Assembly (NCBI GenBank): GCA_010909165.1
Contig: MU008158.1
Span: 769,478 to 833,477, forward strand
Direction of reading: 5' to 3'
DNA: 64,000 bases
Origin: Anthoceros angustus
Lineage: Eukaryota > Streptophyta > Anthocerotopsida > Anthocerotales > Anthocerotaceae
Positions 48,748 to 60,023 of this stretch are shown here, piece after piece. Made by a program: the position numbers and the translations under genes. Positions within the stretch are counted from its first letter, which is position 1, and every line of letters starts with the position of its first letter. The notes beneath the pieces are model-generated. The model did no database searches. It saw nothing but the letters and a program-made list of their open reading frames with translations, and had not been told where the DNA came from.

Positions 48748-51604
48748 TCACGGTCGACGCTTGCAACTGCAAGTACCACCTGCGAACCGATGCACGCGAT
48801 ACCCATCCCTTACAACAATGTCTCTCTTTTCAACCCTTGACATGATCTCGGTGGAACTGTGGCAGTCACTGCACATCCGTAGATTCTTTGTTACCAGCAG
48901 AGGTGTGCCACTCGGAGTGTTCAAGAGACCATAAGCCAGAGCTAGCTTTTCAGCATGCCCGCAGAGCGCATCTTCCTTTTCCTTCTCAGACACTGGCTTC
49001 AGCACCAATTTTGTGTGTGGTACATGGCCCCCCTCCTGCTTCAAACGTGGATTCGTGCCCTCTACCTTGAGCGCAAGATCATCGCTGTTGTCTCCCTCCA
49101 CAAATGTATGTATCTGCGTCTTCACCTCAATGGCCGCCACTGCAGGTTTCTTCTTAGCTCCGGCTGCCATTCGCTGTGCTTCAATCCTGTCTACATCTGT
49201 CCATCTACCTGCATCTACACAGGCATTCGCCATGAGCACATATGCCGATGCATGCTGAGGCTCCAGTCTAACAAGGCTTTCAAAACATCGAGTCGCCCTC
49301 TCTATATCCCCATGACTTCTGCAGGCACTGAGCAAAGACCTCAAGCCCACAACATTACCTTGATCCTCACATGATAACAGCATCTTCTCTGCCTCATCTA
49401 AGAGGCCTGCACGTCCAAGAAGATCAGTCATGCAATTGTAATGCTCAACCGTAGGTTGAAGGCCATGCTGTTCAACCATGGAATTGAAGTGCTTGCGGCC
49501 CTCATTTACCAGTCCCTCATGACTGCATGCTACTAATGCAGAACTAAAAGTAGAATCATCAGGCTGTATACCGGCAGCTACATGCTAGTGCCTTGTGACC
49601 TTCGTCCCAAACACCACACCCAGATAGGGCATTCCATGTAACGACATGCTTTGTGGCCAAGCTATCAAAAACCCCACGTGCCTCTTCCACTTCACCACAT
49701 GTTGCATACATGTCCACCAGGCAGGTGCCAACCAGTGTGTTATCTAGGAGACCTCTTTCCACAATCTGTGAGTGCAGTTGCCTGCCCATCTGTAAGGCAC
49801 CAGCACTTGCACAGGCCTTCAGAAGGCAAGCAAAAGTAACATGGTCAGCTACATTCAGGCCCTCCTGCTCCATTTGTCCATACACAACAAGCGCCTCTTG
49901 AACGAGCCCTTTCTGTGCATGCCCAGCAATCAGCGCATTCCATGTCACAACATCCTTTGTGGCCAAGCTGTCAAAAACCTGGCGCGCACCTTCGAGTTCA
50001 CCGCATTCTGCATAGCCAGCTATAAGGGCATTCCACGTCCCCACATCCTTCGTGGCCAAGCTGTCAAAAACCTGTCGTGCATCTTCCAGTTCGCAACATT
50101 TTGAATACATGTCCACCAGGGAGGTGCCAACCAGTACATTACCTATCAGAACCAGTATGTTATCTAGCAGTCCGCTCTCTACAATTCGTGAGTGCAGCTG
50201 CCTGCACGTCTGTAAGTCACCAGTGCTTGCACAGGCCTTCAGAAGGCAAGCAAAAGTAACATTGTCAGCCAAAGTTAGGCCCTCCTGCTCCATTTCCCCA
50301 TACAGAAGAAGCGCCTCCTGGCCAGCCCATGCCGTGCATATCCAGCGATCAGGGCCGTCCATGTCACCACATTTTTTGTTGCCAAGCTGTCAAAAACCCC
50401 ACGTGCATCTCTCAGTTCACCACATATTGCGTACATGTCCACCAGGCAGTTGCCCACCAGTATGTGGTTTAGCATTCCTCTGTCCACAATCTTTGAGTGC
50501 AGCTCCTGCCCTTCTGTACAGCACCAGTGCTTGCACGGGACCCTCCTGTTCCATTTGTCCATACAGCACAAGCGCCTCTTGACCGAGCCCATGATTTGCA
50601 TACCCAACAAGCAGGGCTGTCCATGTAACCACATTTTTTTTTGATAAGCTGTCAAAACCCGACGTGCATTTTCCAGATCGCCACATTTTGCATACCCAGC
50701 AATCAGGGCATTCCATGTCACCACATTCTTTGTGGCTAAGCTAGCAAAAACCTGACGAGCATCTTCCAGTTGGCCACATTTTGCATACATGTCCACCAGG
50801 CAGTTGCCAACAAACACGTTAGGAGGAATGCCACTGTACAAGACATCACAGTGCACTTTTCTGCCAGCATCCAGTCCGCAGCAAGTGCACAAGCTTGAAG
50901 GGCAGCTACAAAGACGTGAGCATCTGCCTTTCAACCTGTGCTACGCATCTCATGGTACAATTGTATAGCCTCGTTAGGTTTCCCATGTTTAGCATGTGCA
51001 GAAGATTATGGAGGCCCACATGAAGGCATGTGGTTTGCCTACTCTGGTGAACACATCCATGGCCTCCTGTAGCCTACCTCCAGGCATACATGCGCAAGAT
51101 ATGATTTCCCAAGTATATATCTGACTCGTACCCAAGTTTGACAGAGAGGTCATGAAGTCGTCGCCCCACAACCAGATCCTTTTTAGCTCTATACAACAAC
51201 CAGATCCTTTTTAGCTCTAGCACAGTATACAACAGAGACTGAGAAATAGGACAGTCTCTGTGCACCAGACATTCCAGGGCTCCAACGGCCTCAGAAAGCT
51301 TCCCCTGCTGACATAATGTGCTCACGGTGACAGCCGTTACCACCCCCGTATCCGATCCTGCACGCCTGCCAGGCTCAGGCTTATCGGGAGAGCTGCACTT
51401 GGAAGGAGAAGCACAATGACCCATCTGCATGTCCCAAGAAAAGAGCCGCTCGTCCACCCAAGCTGGCTTCAACATGCTGTTTAACCAGAGGACCTCGCCG
51501 GACCTCTTACGCCGGAAGTCAGGCAAACGGGAGTTCTTCTTATCTCGTCTATTGTCCCACCACACGGTAGGGTCCAGAAATCGAGGCGCCTTACATTGCT
51601 GCAT
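48748..51604 (-). pseudogene. Pentatricopeptide-repeat protein of the DYW class, frameshifted
   Basis: Minus-strand frames from 51604 down to 48748 together give a PLS-type PPR protein. Repeats are easy to see: VGRRLHDLSVKLGYESDIYL, VGNCLVDMYAKCGQLEDARQ, DVVTWNALIAGHAQKGLVQE and VTFACLLKACASAGALQMGR. The last part has E/E+ motifs (MADLLG-like MTDLLGRAGLLDEAEKMLLS, LRSLLSACRSHGDIERATRC) and a deaminase-like domain with GHAEKLALAYGLL (the HxE zinc motif) and MCSDCHS (CxxC). Such proteins edit C to U in organelle RNAs. Frame breaks occur near 51.2, 50.9, 50.6, 50.35 and 49.56 kb, so no full protein can be made. The end reads GGTCSCKRRP and stop, where CSCxDYW is expected. The repeats are so alike that local recombination may have reshuffled them. 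Confidence 0.85.
51168..51223 (-). repeat. 28-bp tandem duplication in the PPR pseudogene
   Basis: 'acaaccagatcctttttagc' begins at 51168 and again at 51196. A 28-bp unit is not a multiple of three, so it shifts the frame at the LELKR/LLYRAKKDL point of the protein. Confidence 0.85.
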
Positions 51605-52330
51605 CTGCAGGTTTGGTTGTCTGCGAGTGGTTGACTACCTGTTGCGAGGTGAGCTGGAGCTCCTCGTAGAATCCCTGTAGACCCACCAATTTGTTGGGCA
51701 AACAACGCATCCAGTTCCCATACTGTGGCCATATTACAGGCACCGGTCTGAAACGGACCACAAACTACTATGCAAGTCGTGGCAGGATAGCTAGGTTCCA
51801 TGAGTGTGCATCACCACCCCACCCTTAGCAAGCGCAGAGCACACGCTATCTTATTACCGACATTAAAGACACCACATGGCGAATGAAGCACGGGTGCCGT
51901 GCAACTGCAGGATGATGCAGGCGAAGCAAGAATTAACAGATGGGATTGGAAATTGAAAGATTCTAACTGTCTTGTGAGCTTGATAAATGGAAGGATTGGT
52001 CTCATGGGCTGTTCACAAAGCGCAATACTGGCTTGCGCTAGAGATTAGGAAAATGACTTTCAAGTGATTTTTACCTACACTTGTCATGTTCGTCCTCCCA
52101 GCAATGATTCAAAGGAGGCAGTAGTTGCCCACTCGATCATGATGGAAATTTCCAAGGCAATATGTGTTGTGGAAAAACATGCAAATGGGCGCGTGGCATC
52201 ATGAGGATAGATGTCCAGTGGCATAGGAAGTATGGAATGTCTTGGAGTTCTTTTTGTGGTCTCGTTGATTTATTGGACTCCCTTATGCCTCGTAATTCTT
52301 AACGAGAACCTCTAGATGTATATTTTTTTT
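51605..52330. other. Spacer, no gene seen
   Basis: It separates the PPR pseudogene's 5' end from the Harbinger remnant. Short frames only. Confidence 0.4.
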
Positions 52331-52334
52331 TGTT

Positions 52335-52800
52335 GTGGCCTTTGCCCTTCGCAGCCTTGCAAAAGGACAGTCCCCAAAGGATGTGGCAGATATTTACGAA
52401 GTTGAAGTGTCCACTGTTGTACATTACACTAAATTGGTTATTAGGATTTCAGCTCACCCTGATGGCCTCTGCAGGAATTTTATCAGGTGGCCATCACCAC
52501 AAAGACAAGCTGTTATCTCAAGAGACTTCCAAGGAATTACAAGATTACCAAATGTGGTTAGAGCAATAGACGGCTGCTACATCAAATTGTGGCAGAAACC
52601 ACAAAGACAACATACCTTGGCAGCTTACTGGATTAGGCATAATATTAGTATCATATTGTAGGGAGTTGTAGATGTGAATGAATACTTCATTGATGTTTCT
52701 TGTAGGACACCACAAGGACAAAATGATTTTACTGAGTTACGAGACAGTTGCCTCTGGAGGAAGCTCATTAAAAAGACCATAATGGAAAGGCCTGAATGAA
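52335..52800 (+). pseudogene. PIF/Harbinger transposase fragment (DDE_Tnp4, HARBI1-like)
   Basis: The frame reads LAKGQSPKDVADIYEVEVST in the helix-turn-helix part, then VVRAIDGCYIKLW, holding the first catalytic Asp. After a TAG at about 52659 it continues GVVDVNEYFIDVSCRTPQGQ and ND, holding the region of the second Asp. The typical C-terminal Glu region is missing or beyond recognition. The fragment lies head-on to the partner gene at 53.08-53.59 kb, as expected for a two-gene Harbinger element. The stop codon indicates an inactive copy. Confidence 0.75.
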
Positions 52801-53081
52801 GTCCACCTAATGGCGAGCGAAATAACAAAGGGAGCAGTTGTTTAGGTTTTAGAAGCAAGAAGGAAATATGCAGGCCTGATGAGCAGCCTAGCATCTCTTT
52901 ATTACTCAAATCAAACCACAATGAAGACCAAACCACAATAAGACCTGAAACTTGAAGCCAGTTTACAGCACAAACACTATTCGTATCTTCTTTAGACTAC
53001 GTAAGAGTGACATTACCAATTGTACTTGGGTTCGTGCCTATATCTCTTCTTTTTTCAGCTAGAACTCCAATCTCAGCTTCC

Positions 53082-53586
53082 TCATTTCATGCATCTGGTC
53101 CATCTTGGCCATCTCAATTTTGCAGATGGTGTCTGCAAAAGAGGCCAACATGTTACCAAACTCAATTCCAAAGTCATTGTCCATAAACTGTTTCTCCTTC
53201 TGTTTTCCCTAGGCAGTCTTCCTATAACGAATTCCGGGGACATCTGAGGTGGAAATTGTGAGATGTGATGTGCCATGAAAATTGGTAGGCCCCTTTTTAG
53301 GTGTGACTCTAGTAGAACTTGAACTTAGAATTCCTCCACTGGCTCCGTTCGTCACACCCGTACCCACTAAACGTGTTTTAATGCGATAGGTGGTTTGTCC
53401 TTTCATAGCCGAAGCGGTGTCCTCATCAAGATTATGAACATAATTGGCAACAATACTGGCATCTGCAGCACTAGCTTCCAAATAGATTGATTCATCGTGG
53501 TGTTCATCCTCTACATTGGTGAAGGGTACCTCCGCTAGAGAATCACAACAGCTAAGAATCCCTCCATCCTTTGAATTATCAAACAT
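53082..53586 (-). pseudogene. Myb/SANT-like accessory protein of PIF/Harbinger, C-terminal part
   Basis: Minus-strand frames 53586-53209 and 53276-53082 meet with a frame break near 53.21 kb. The first has an acidic, Ser/Thr-rich linker (NVEDEHHDESIYLEAS, GASGGILSSSSTRVTPKKGP). The second ends with ARMDQMHEMRKLRLEF, the short coiled coil that usually ends the Harbinger ORF1 (Myb/SANT-like) protein, which binds the transposase and carries it to the nucleus. The SANT DNA-binding domain itself is not seen here. Confidence 0.6.
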
Positions 53587-53885
53587 GAAAGCATCAAAAG
53601 CTTCAAAATACGGTCAAATTGGAGCTCCTTAACCTGTTGTCGATTTCTTCTCCTTCTCTTTCTTGTTGTGTTTCTACTTTAAGTTCCCCCTATTGAGAAA
53701 AACATATAATCGCCATAGGTATGCGGAGAAGGATGTGAGCGTATTTGCCGAGGGTGAGGCATTGCAGGCAGCTCACGTCATCCTGGAGCACTACGCAGTG
53801 TATGGGAGTTTGACATTTGTGAGTGTGGGGAGCCTGCTTGCCACGAAGAGTCTCCTGTTCATGTTTAACGTGGCAATCTCGTCAC

Positions 53886-54355
53886 AGGCTGTGAATATTG
53901 CATAGAATATCTCTCCAACCCTGGGAGGGCCCACTGGACCAGCATCAAGCGCATCCTCCGCTACTTGAAGGGCTGCAAATCCCTTGGATTCGTATACAAA
54001 AACACCACTTCTAGCAAGCTTGTACTAACCTTCTACTCAAATGCAGACTGGGCAGGAGATCCGGATGCTTGCAAGTCCACCGCCGCTTACTAAATGATCC
54101 TCACCAACGGGTTTGTCTCTTGGGGATGCAAGAACATGCAGATTGTGTGCCTCTTCTCCACGGAAGTGGTGTACGCAGCAACTTTCCTAGTGGCGACAGG
54201 AGATTTCCTGGATTCGACATGAGGAGCAGGATCAGCCAATCAAACTACTATGCGACAATCAGTCAGCAATTGCCATGACCTACAACCCAATGCTACACGT
54301 AAGGACCAAACATGTGGAGATACAATATCATTTCATCCGGCAGGTGGTTGCTCAC
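53886..54355 (+). mobile_element. Ty1/Copia RT-RNase H fragment, cut by a Gypsy insertion
   Basis: The plus-strand reading shows NPGRAHWTSIKRILRYLKGC, FYSNADWAGDPDACKSTAAY and WGCKNMQIVCLFSTEVVYAA, the end of a Copia reverse transcriptase and its RNase H (ADWAGD, and STEAEY-like STEVVY). A second frame gives CDNQSAIAMTYNPMLHVRTK and HVEIQYHFIRQVV, the final RNase H block. A TAA after STAAY and frame slips make it inactive. The frame stops abruptly at 54355, where the Gypsy LTR begins, so the Copia copy is older than the Gypsy insertion. Confidence 0.85.
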
Positions 54356-56384
54356 TGTGGAGTGTGAATTTGTGTCTAGGGACACCGTGAGGTCCACATT
54401 CACCCTCAATGTCGTTGTAGGCTTAGGATTCGCTCCCAAGGGAATGGTTTGTGCCAAGAGGCGCTAACTTCTATCATACCGACCTTCACCTAAGTCGGGA
54501 CTTACTGCTATTACTCCTCTTACCTATCTACTCAACTACTACTACCTCCCGACTTGTCTAACTACCAATCTTATTCACAACCACGAATCTTATTCCACGA
54601 CCACAAATCTTATTCCACGACCGCAAATCTTATTCCACGCGGTGGCTCTCACCACTAGGGTAGTTGCTTGACTCGAGGTGGGTCCCACGCCAAACCCTAG
54701 CGACTTATTTCCGGCGCCGGCCGCATCACGGCGTCACTGCCCATGCCTGGATCGGACTTTATTCTGCACTCACACTTCATGCACACACCGATTCCTAGGG
54801 ACCAAAGTTCCACAAATCCCTCACCTTCACACACACACAAAGGCGCCACACTCACACAATTTTACAAGGAACTGTTTCCTCTTGTGCACACTTCCATGAC
54901 ACGGTTTGGATTCTTTTGGATCCACACAAATCTCACTTAGTCTCTCAATTAGTTCCCTTCTCAACTCCTCTTACACCTCGCCAGCGTCTGATTGTTTAGT
55001 CACTCCTTCACCCAATCTTCTCTCTCTCTCTCTCTCTCCCTCAATTCGCCCGAGCTTCCAACCATCCACTCAACACTTCTCTCTCAATTTGAACACAACT
55101 AAGAACAAGGGTGAAGGAAAGAAGAACCCCAAGGCCAAAAGGGCGTTACGAGCAAGCTCCGGACCGCCCGCGCCAATCCCTTGGTTTCCTCCTCCTTTGT
55201 CGGCAAGATTGCTCTATCACCCCTCCTCCCGGTTGCGGAGCAAGCTCTCGACCACCCCTAGGGCGTCTCGCGCACACCACCTCTGTCAATCGGACGTCTC
55301 CAACCAGCCACAGGCGTGGGGATCTCAACCAGGAGTTGCTCGATGTGAGGCACAACCAAGCCCCTTTATACAATTCTTTGGGCGTCATAGCCACCGGACT
55401 TTCAGTCCTAAAAGCGGTGAGCGAAGGCGCCCCTACAATTTGGACGGCCTTAGGTCCAAGATGGCATCCTATCCAAAGTTCTATTCCTAGGATGCCACTA
55501 CTCCCCATGTTATCTCCGCACTCCCCTCCGATTTGGTCGCTTTGGCCCTTCGTCCTTTCTTTGCTGAATTTATGGGTCCTCCTTCCTCGTTCTTGATCTG
55601 GAAAATCCTCCCATAAACTCTCCTTTGTTTTCCATGATCCCAAGTCCCAGCTCCCTCACCAATCCTCCACCTCGGACCCTCCAATGGTCCATATTTGGCC
55701 ATTAGGCGTGAAATTCTTCCTTTGGGCGCCATGCTCTGCAAAACCCTCACCCACAGGCGCCTCATTGCTGATAACTCGCCTCGAATCTCCAACTTAATCA
55801 ATCCCCCGGTTTCTTCCTTCCAGAATCGCGAGCTCCCGCCGCCACGGGGCCTGCCCTTCTGACCTCGTGCGAGCTCGTGCCTGTCGAGATCGTCTGGAGC
55901 TACCCATTGCCGCCGCGCCTCGTGCCTTTCAAGTTCCCTTAGGGTTATATTTCCCGGAAACTCTCGCAGCGGCTTCCGCTACCACTTCTTCTTCCGCGAC
56001 CGCTCCTTCCTTCCACGACCGCCCGACCAGTTCGCCAACCGTCTTGAAACATAGTCCCGATCGGCGACCACACACCAGTTCAACTACCGCCCGGTTGGTT
56101 CGACCTCTAGCCTACGGACCTCTGCCAAATATGGGGACCCCCATATATAGGCCTTTTATTAAATATTCCAAGACCAAAGGCCAAGGAGTATCGAGTTCAT
56201 AGTCCAAGGACCGATTATTATTTAACCCAGAAACAACCCAAAACTCATAGGCCAAGGACACTTTCTACTATAAATATCCCTTCCTACTCATAACCTAGCT
56301 CTTCTTGACACCAAACTTAACAAAAAAAACAAAAATCACTCAAAGACACAATCCAACAGGAGTTTCCAATACGGATCGTTTACA
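54356..56384 (-). repeat. Gypsy LTR, left copy (3' LTR in element orientation)
   Basis: It begins on the plus strand with 'tgtggagtgtgaatttgtgt' and corresponds to the copy starting at 60024. Read on the minus strand it would start TGTAAACG after a purine-rich 'gagaagggag' (polypurine tract) and end CTCCACA, giving TG...CA ends and a length of 2029 bp. The right boundary rests on that polypurine tract and is uncertain by tens of bases. The open frames inside (for example 54906-55490 plus and 55146-55643 minus) are not genes; they occur equally in the second LTR with frameshifts. Confidence 0.75.
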
Positions 56385-59300
56385 TACTCCCTTCTCATTT
56401 GTTGGCGCCCTCGCCAACTCATGTGTAATATTTCTTGACTCTCCAACCGTTGACCTGGTTGGTAGGGTCGTCTGCTTGGGTATGGAGCCATTTGCGAAAA
56501 CTTCAAGGACTTTATATGGCCCCATCCATGAAGGTGAAGCTTGCAGAAAGTGCATATATCTGTTGTCATATGGTAGGTCCAAGTCACGGTACCACCCACA
56601 ACCTTTCTCTTCCGTCCGGTCCCTCCGATATAAAATGTCTCTGTGGCGGACAAATGGACTCGAATAATGCACCGAGGCATGTTGTTGTTGCCTTGAAAGG
56701 TCCGAGGGGATGCTGCCCGATTCCAAGAACTCAAATATTTCTGAATAAGTAGGCCTGGTGTATCCGGATCTCCCCTTCTCATTCTTTACCGTACCACCAT
56801 CACTTGCCGTCTTCCGATTACGCGGGCCGCTTCCCCTCCATCGCCATGAACAACGCTTCGCCGGGGCAACTTCCACATCCGTCCCACCACCTTCCACAAC
56901 TGGTTCCACCTTCCACTACCGCAGAGTACCTTCCACATCCGTCCCACCACCTTCCACTCCATAACAACCCACCGGTGATGGAGTGGGAATGTCTCTTCGA
57001 TAGTCCCGCTCTTCATCCGACCAAGAAATGTGGGCAAACGGGAACTTCTCTTTCTCATCCTCCTCCCCAAATGTGTCTTCTACAGAGGTATAGCCATCTG
57101 TTTCCGTGGGCGTCTCTCCTGCGTACGTATCTCGACTCCAAGATAAACATATCCTCCCTTCCTTAACCTTGGGGTCCCAGTCCAGAGGTTTGAAGCCCAC
57201 TTCCTTCCTTGCCCACTTGAAGGTACAGCGCGCCCCATACATCCACGTCCGGCCAATCAAAGCGTCATATCCGGGAGCTTTACGTTTGATGACCACATAG
57301 TCCATAAGGTGCGGAATGGTACCAATATGGGTTAGAACTCCGTCGCTCCCCACGGTGTCATCTGGACATGTCCGCAAGACGCAGACCTTGGATGTGTGTT
57401 CTATCTCCATTAACTTCCGGCTGTGTCCTCCGTCATGATGTTGACCCCGGACCCGAATCGAGGTACTTTCTTGATAACGCATCCGAGATTTCTATCTGCG
57501 ACTCCGCGGGACCTTGGTCACCATGGCCACCATGTTCACGGCAAGGGCCTCGGCCTTGTTTTGGGAAGGGTCCGCCTCTTCTTGGGTTGTCTGCCTTCAA
57601 TGCCCACGGATCTGGCGGTACCTCGGATTGTCCACGAAATGTCCAAATGTTATCATGAATTTTGGTCCATGATGGCCTCCGATTGAAAGGGACATTGGTG
57701 TTCTCCTCTCGGCCAACCCCACTCTCGTTTCAACAACGCGGTAGCTCTCAGTGTCGTGTCGGGGCAGATGGCTGGTAGTTGGTGGGCAGTGGTGGGCGAG
57801 GTGTGGTGTCGGTGTGCTCCGATTCTCGGATCATCTCCATGACTTCCTTCGACATCGGCGGAAACCCTAACTCATCCTTTTTTCTCCGCGGGTTTTCGCG
57901 ATCTCGCGATTCGAGTTCACCCCCATCGGCTCCCTCGTCGCACGTCATCCCTCGAATCCAGGTTGGCTAAAGTTACATAGTGTGGCCCCAAAATCGCAAT
58001 TTGGCGCGTATCCTGCCGCCCATTGGATTCGCCGCTCCCCTCGGACTGCTCCCTCGGTCCTCTCGCCGGTCTTGTGGTTGGACCTCTTCCTTTCCGATGA
58101 AGCGACTTCCTCCTCACTCGCGATGTTGTGGGCTCCCAATCTTCCTTCTTTCTTTTCTTCCCCGTTCCCCCTTAGGGTGTCGCCTTCCTCGCTCCGTGTT
58201 GAGCATGGCGAGTTTCATAATACCACTATCCATATCCCCAAACCTTCCAAACTTCTCAACATGTTGGCCTCGGAATCCTCCCACACCGCCATGAGCGCAT
58301 CTTGACTTGCATCACGTAGCTTTTTGTATGGGTGGGTGGGTTGCCGTGAGGGGTTGAGCAATCCTCACATGTTTTTTGTCGGCGAGAGACGCCATCGTGA
58401 CGATTGCTTGCAATCCACACGACCTCTCAAAATCACCATTCCTGGCGAGATGCGGAGGGGCATCCGCAAGATGCGAACCCTCGGCAATTGTAACGAATGG
58501 CACTCATTTGCGGGGTTCCTTGCCATCGATTGCGAATGCCCATGTGGGTTTTCGTAAACTTGAGGGGTACAAAGTCTTGGTACCAGATCGGTGTCGCCTC
58601 TTGAATTTGGTATGTATCTTCCAAGCACATCTCCTCCTCCTCTTCCTCGTAGCCAGTGGTTGCACTTTTGTTTGTGGGCAGTTCGACCTCGAGTGCCCTA
58701 CTGTCCACAAGTTGAGCGAGAAGAGGTCGCAGCTCCGTGACCCTTCTCCTATCGTGGTCCTTGATGGCATTAAGATGGAGTTTCTCGGTTTGACCATCAT
58801 TTCCTCCATCTTGTTCCTTGTTGCTCCACCTTTTTGGCTGCTGTTTCCACCTCTCTTCTCACCTCCGCGTCCTTCTTTGCATATAGCAGCTCCTTCCCTT
58901 TTACCGCGTCTTGTTTCCCACTCATTTTCGTTTCCTTCTTCCTTCTTTTCTCTCCCTTGACGCTCACCTTCGTGAATCTTCCTCCGAGCTATCATGGTCT
59001 CTTCTTCCGTGGAACTATCAGGAGTCTGTGAGAGCTATCTTCCTCCGTGGGCTGTCATCGCCGGAGGATGAGTAGTACTTCTTCTTCTTTTGTATTTCTT
59101 TTTGTCCTTCGCCCTTGTTGATTTCTTCTTCTCTTCGCGTTGGACTCCTCATAGTTGAGCGGCCTTGATCGCCGATCCAAGTCTTTCTCGGCTTGGAGCG
59201 TCGTGCTTCCCATCTCCGCCCAATCCTCTTGCAAACCGGTGAATGGCCATTAACTCAGTGAGGTCCGGCCCGATCCGCGGTGTGGAACCTTTCCACATAA

Positions 59301-60023
59301 GCTGCGGTGTCTCCTTCTTCCTCTCCGCAATCCCTCGAGTTTGGACAAGACATATCCTTCCACATCGACCCCTGACCTTTCACAAAAGCTCTCTTCAAGG
59401 CCCCAAAGGTAGGCGGGGTGTGGCGGAAGCTATGTACTCCCGCTTGTACCACTTGGCGCGCTCGCGTAAGACTCCATAAAGCAGTGGGCACGTTCGCATC
59501 CTCACGGTTGTGGCGTCGGTGCTCAAGCAGCTCGACAAACTCGTCGGGATCCTCATGGCCCTTCTTTTCTCCATACAGCGGGTAAGATTGCTTAGTGGTA
59601 ACAACAGGAGTAGCCAACTACCGTGGTAGTACTTTCAGCATTGCGGTAGTTGGCGGCCACTACGTCGGGTGACCTCTACATTCACAGTTTGGACCGGTGG
59701 TCTAGGCAATGGAGCGAGATCAAAGACAAGGTGGGATCGGTACGGCCCTTGTACCGTAGTCGAGAGTTGGGAATCGAATCCGATAAGATCCGATCCCTAG
59801 TCGACTCCACCCCTCTTCCTCGTCCGGTGTGATCTCCGTGCTCTCCTCGTAACTCTCTGCAATCTTTCCTGCTTGGCGTTGCCGTCTTGCGAGCGTTTCC
59901 CCAGTCGGATCGAGTCGCTTGTCTCCACGAGGCATCCATCTATCAATCTAGTAATGCTAGACTCTACTTAGGCTATGGTTAGTTCTACCTCGTCCTTGTG
60001 ATTCATTCCCGGCAGCGCCAAAA
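56385..60023 (-). mobile_element. Internal region of a non-autonomous Ty3/Gypsy element
   Basis: On the minus strand, 'tttggcgctgccgggaa' directly follows the right LTR (60022-60005) and fits the plant Gypsy primer-binding site. Gag starts at 59935 (MPRGDKRLDPTGETLARRQR) and continues with HEDPDEFVELLEHRRHNRE and a W-rich part (59617-59255), with frameshifts. A zinc-knuckle-like GHSRSNCPQ lies near 58.7 kb. The protease region (57482-56916) includes GYDALIGRTWMYGARCTFKW. About 200 bp later the frame jumps to RPTYSEIFEFLESGSIPSDL and ILYRRD (the integrase zinc-finger neighbourhood), then WMGPYKVLEVFANGS (the integrase end). Reverse transcriptase, RNase H and the integrase core are absent, so replication would need proteins from a relative. 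Confidence 0.8.
56870..56957. repeat. 60-bp direct repeat at the polyprotein deletion junction
   Basis: 'cttccacatccgtcccacca' plus 'ccttccac' occurs at 56870 and again exactly 60 bp later at 56930, with 'ttccacc' phrases between. It lies where protease sequence is joined to the integrase tail. Confidence 0.8.

Noticed and set aside
54906-55643. Frames of up to 194 codons on both strands
   Set aside because: They lie wholly inside an LTR; the second LTR has the same sequence with shifted frames, so they are not conserved as protein.
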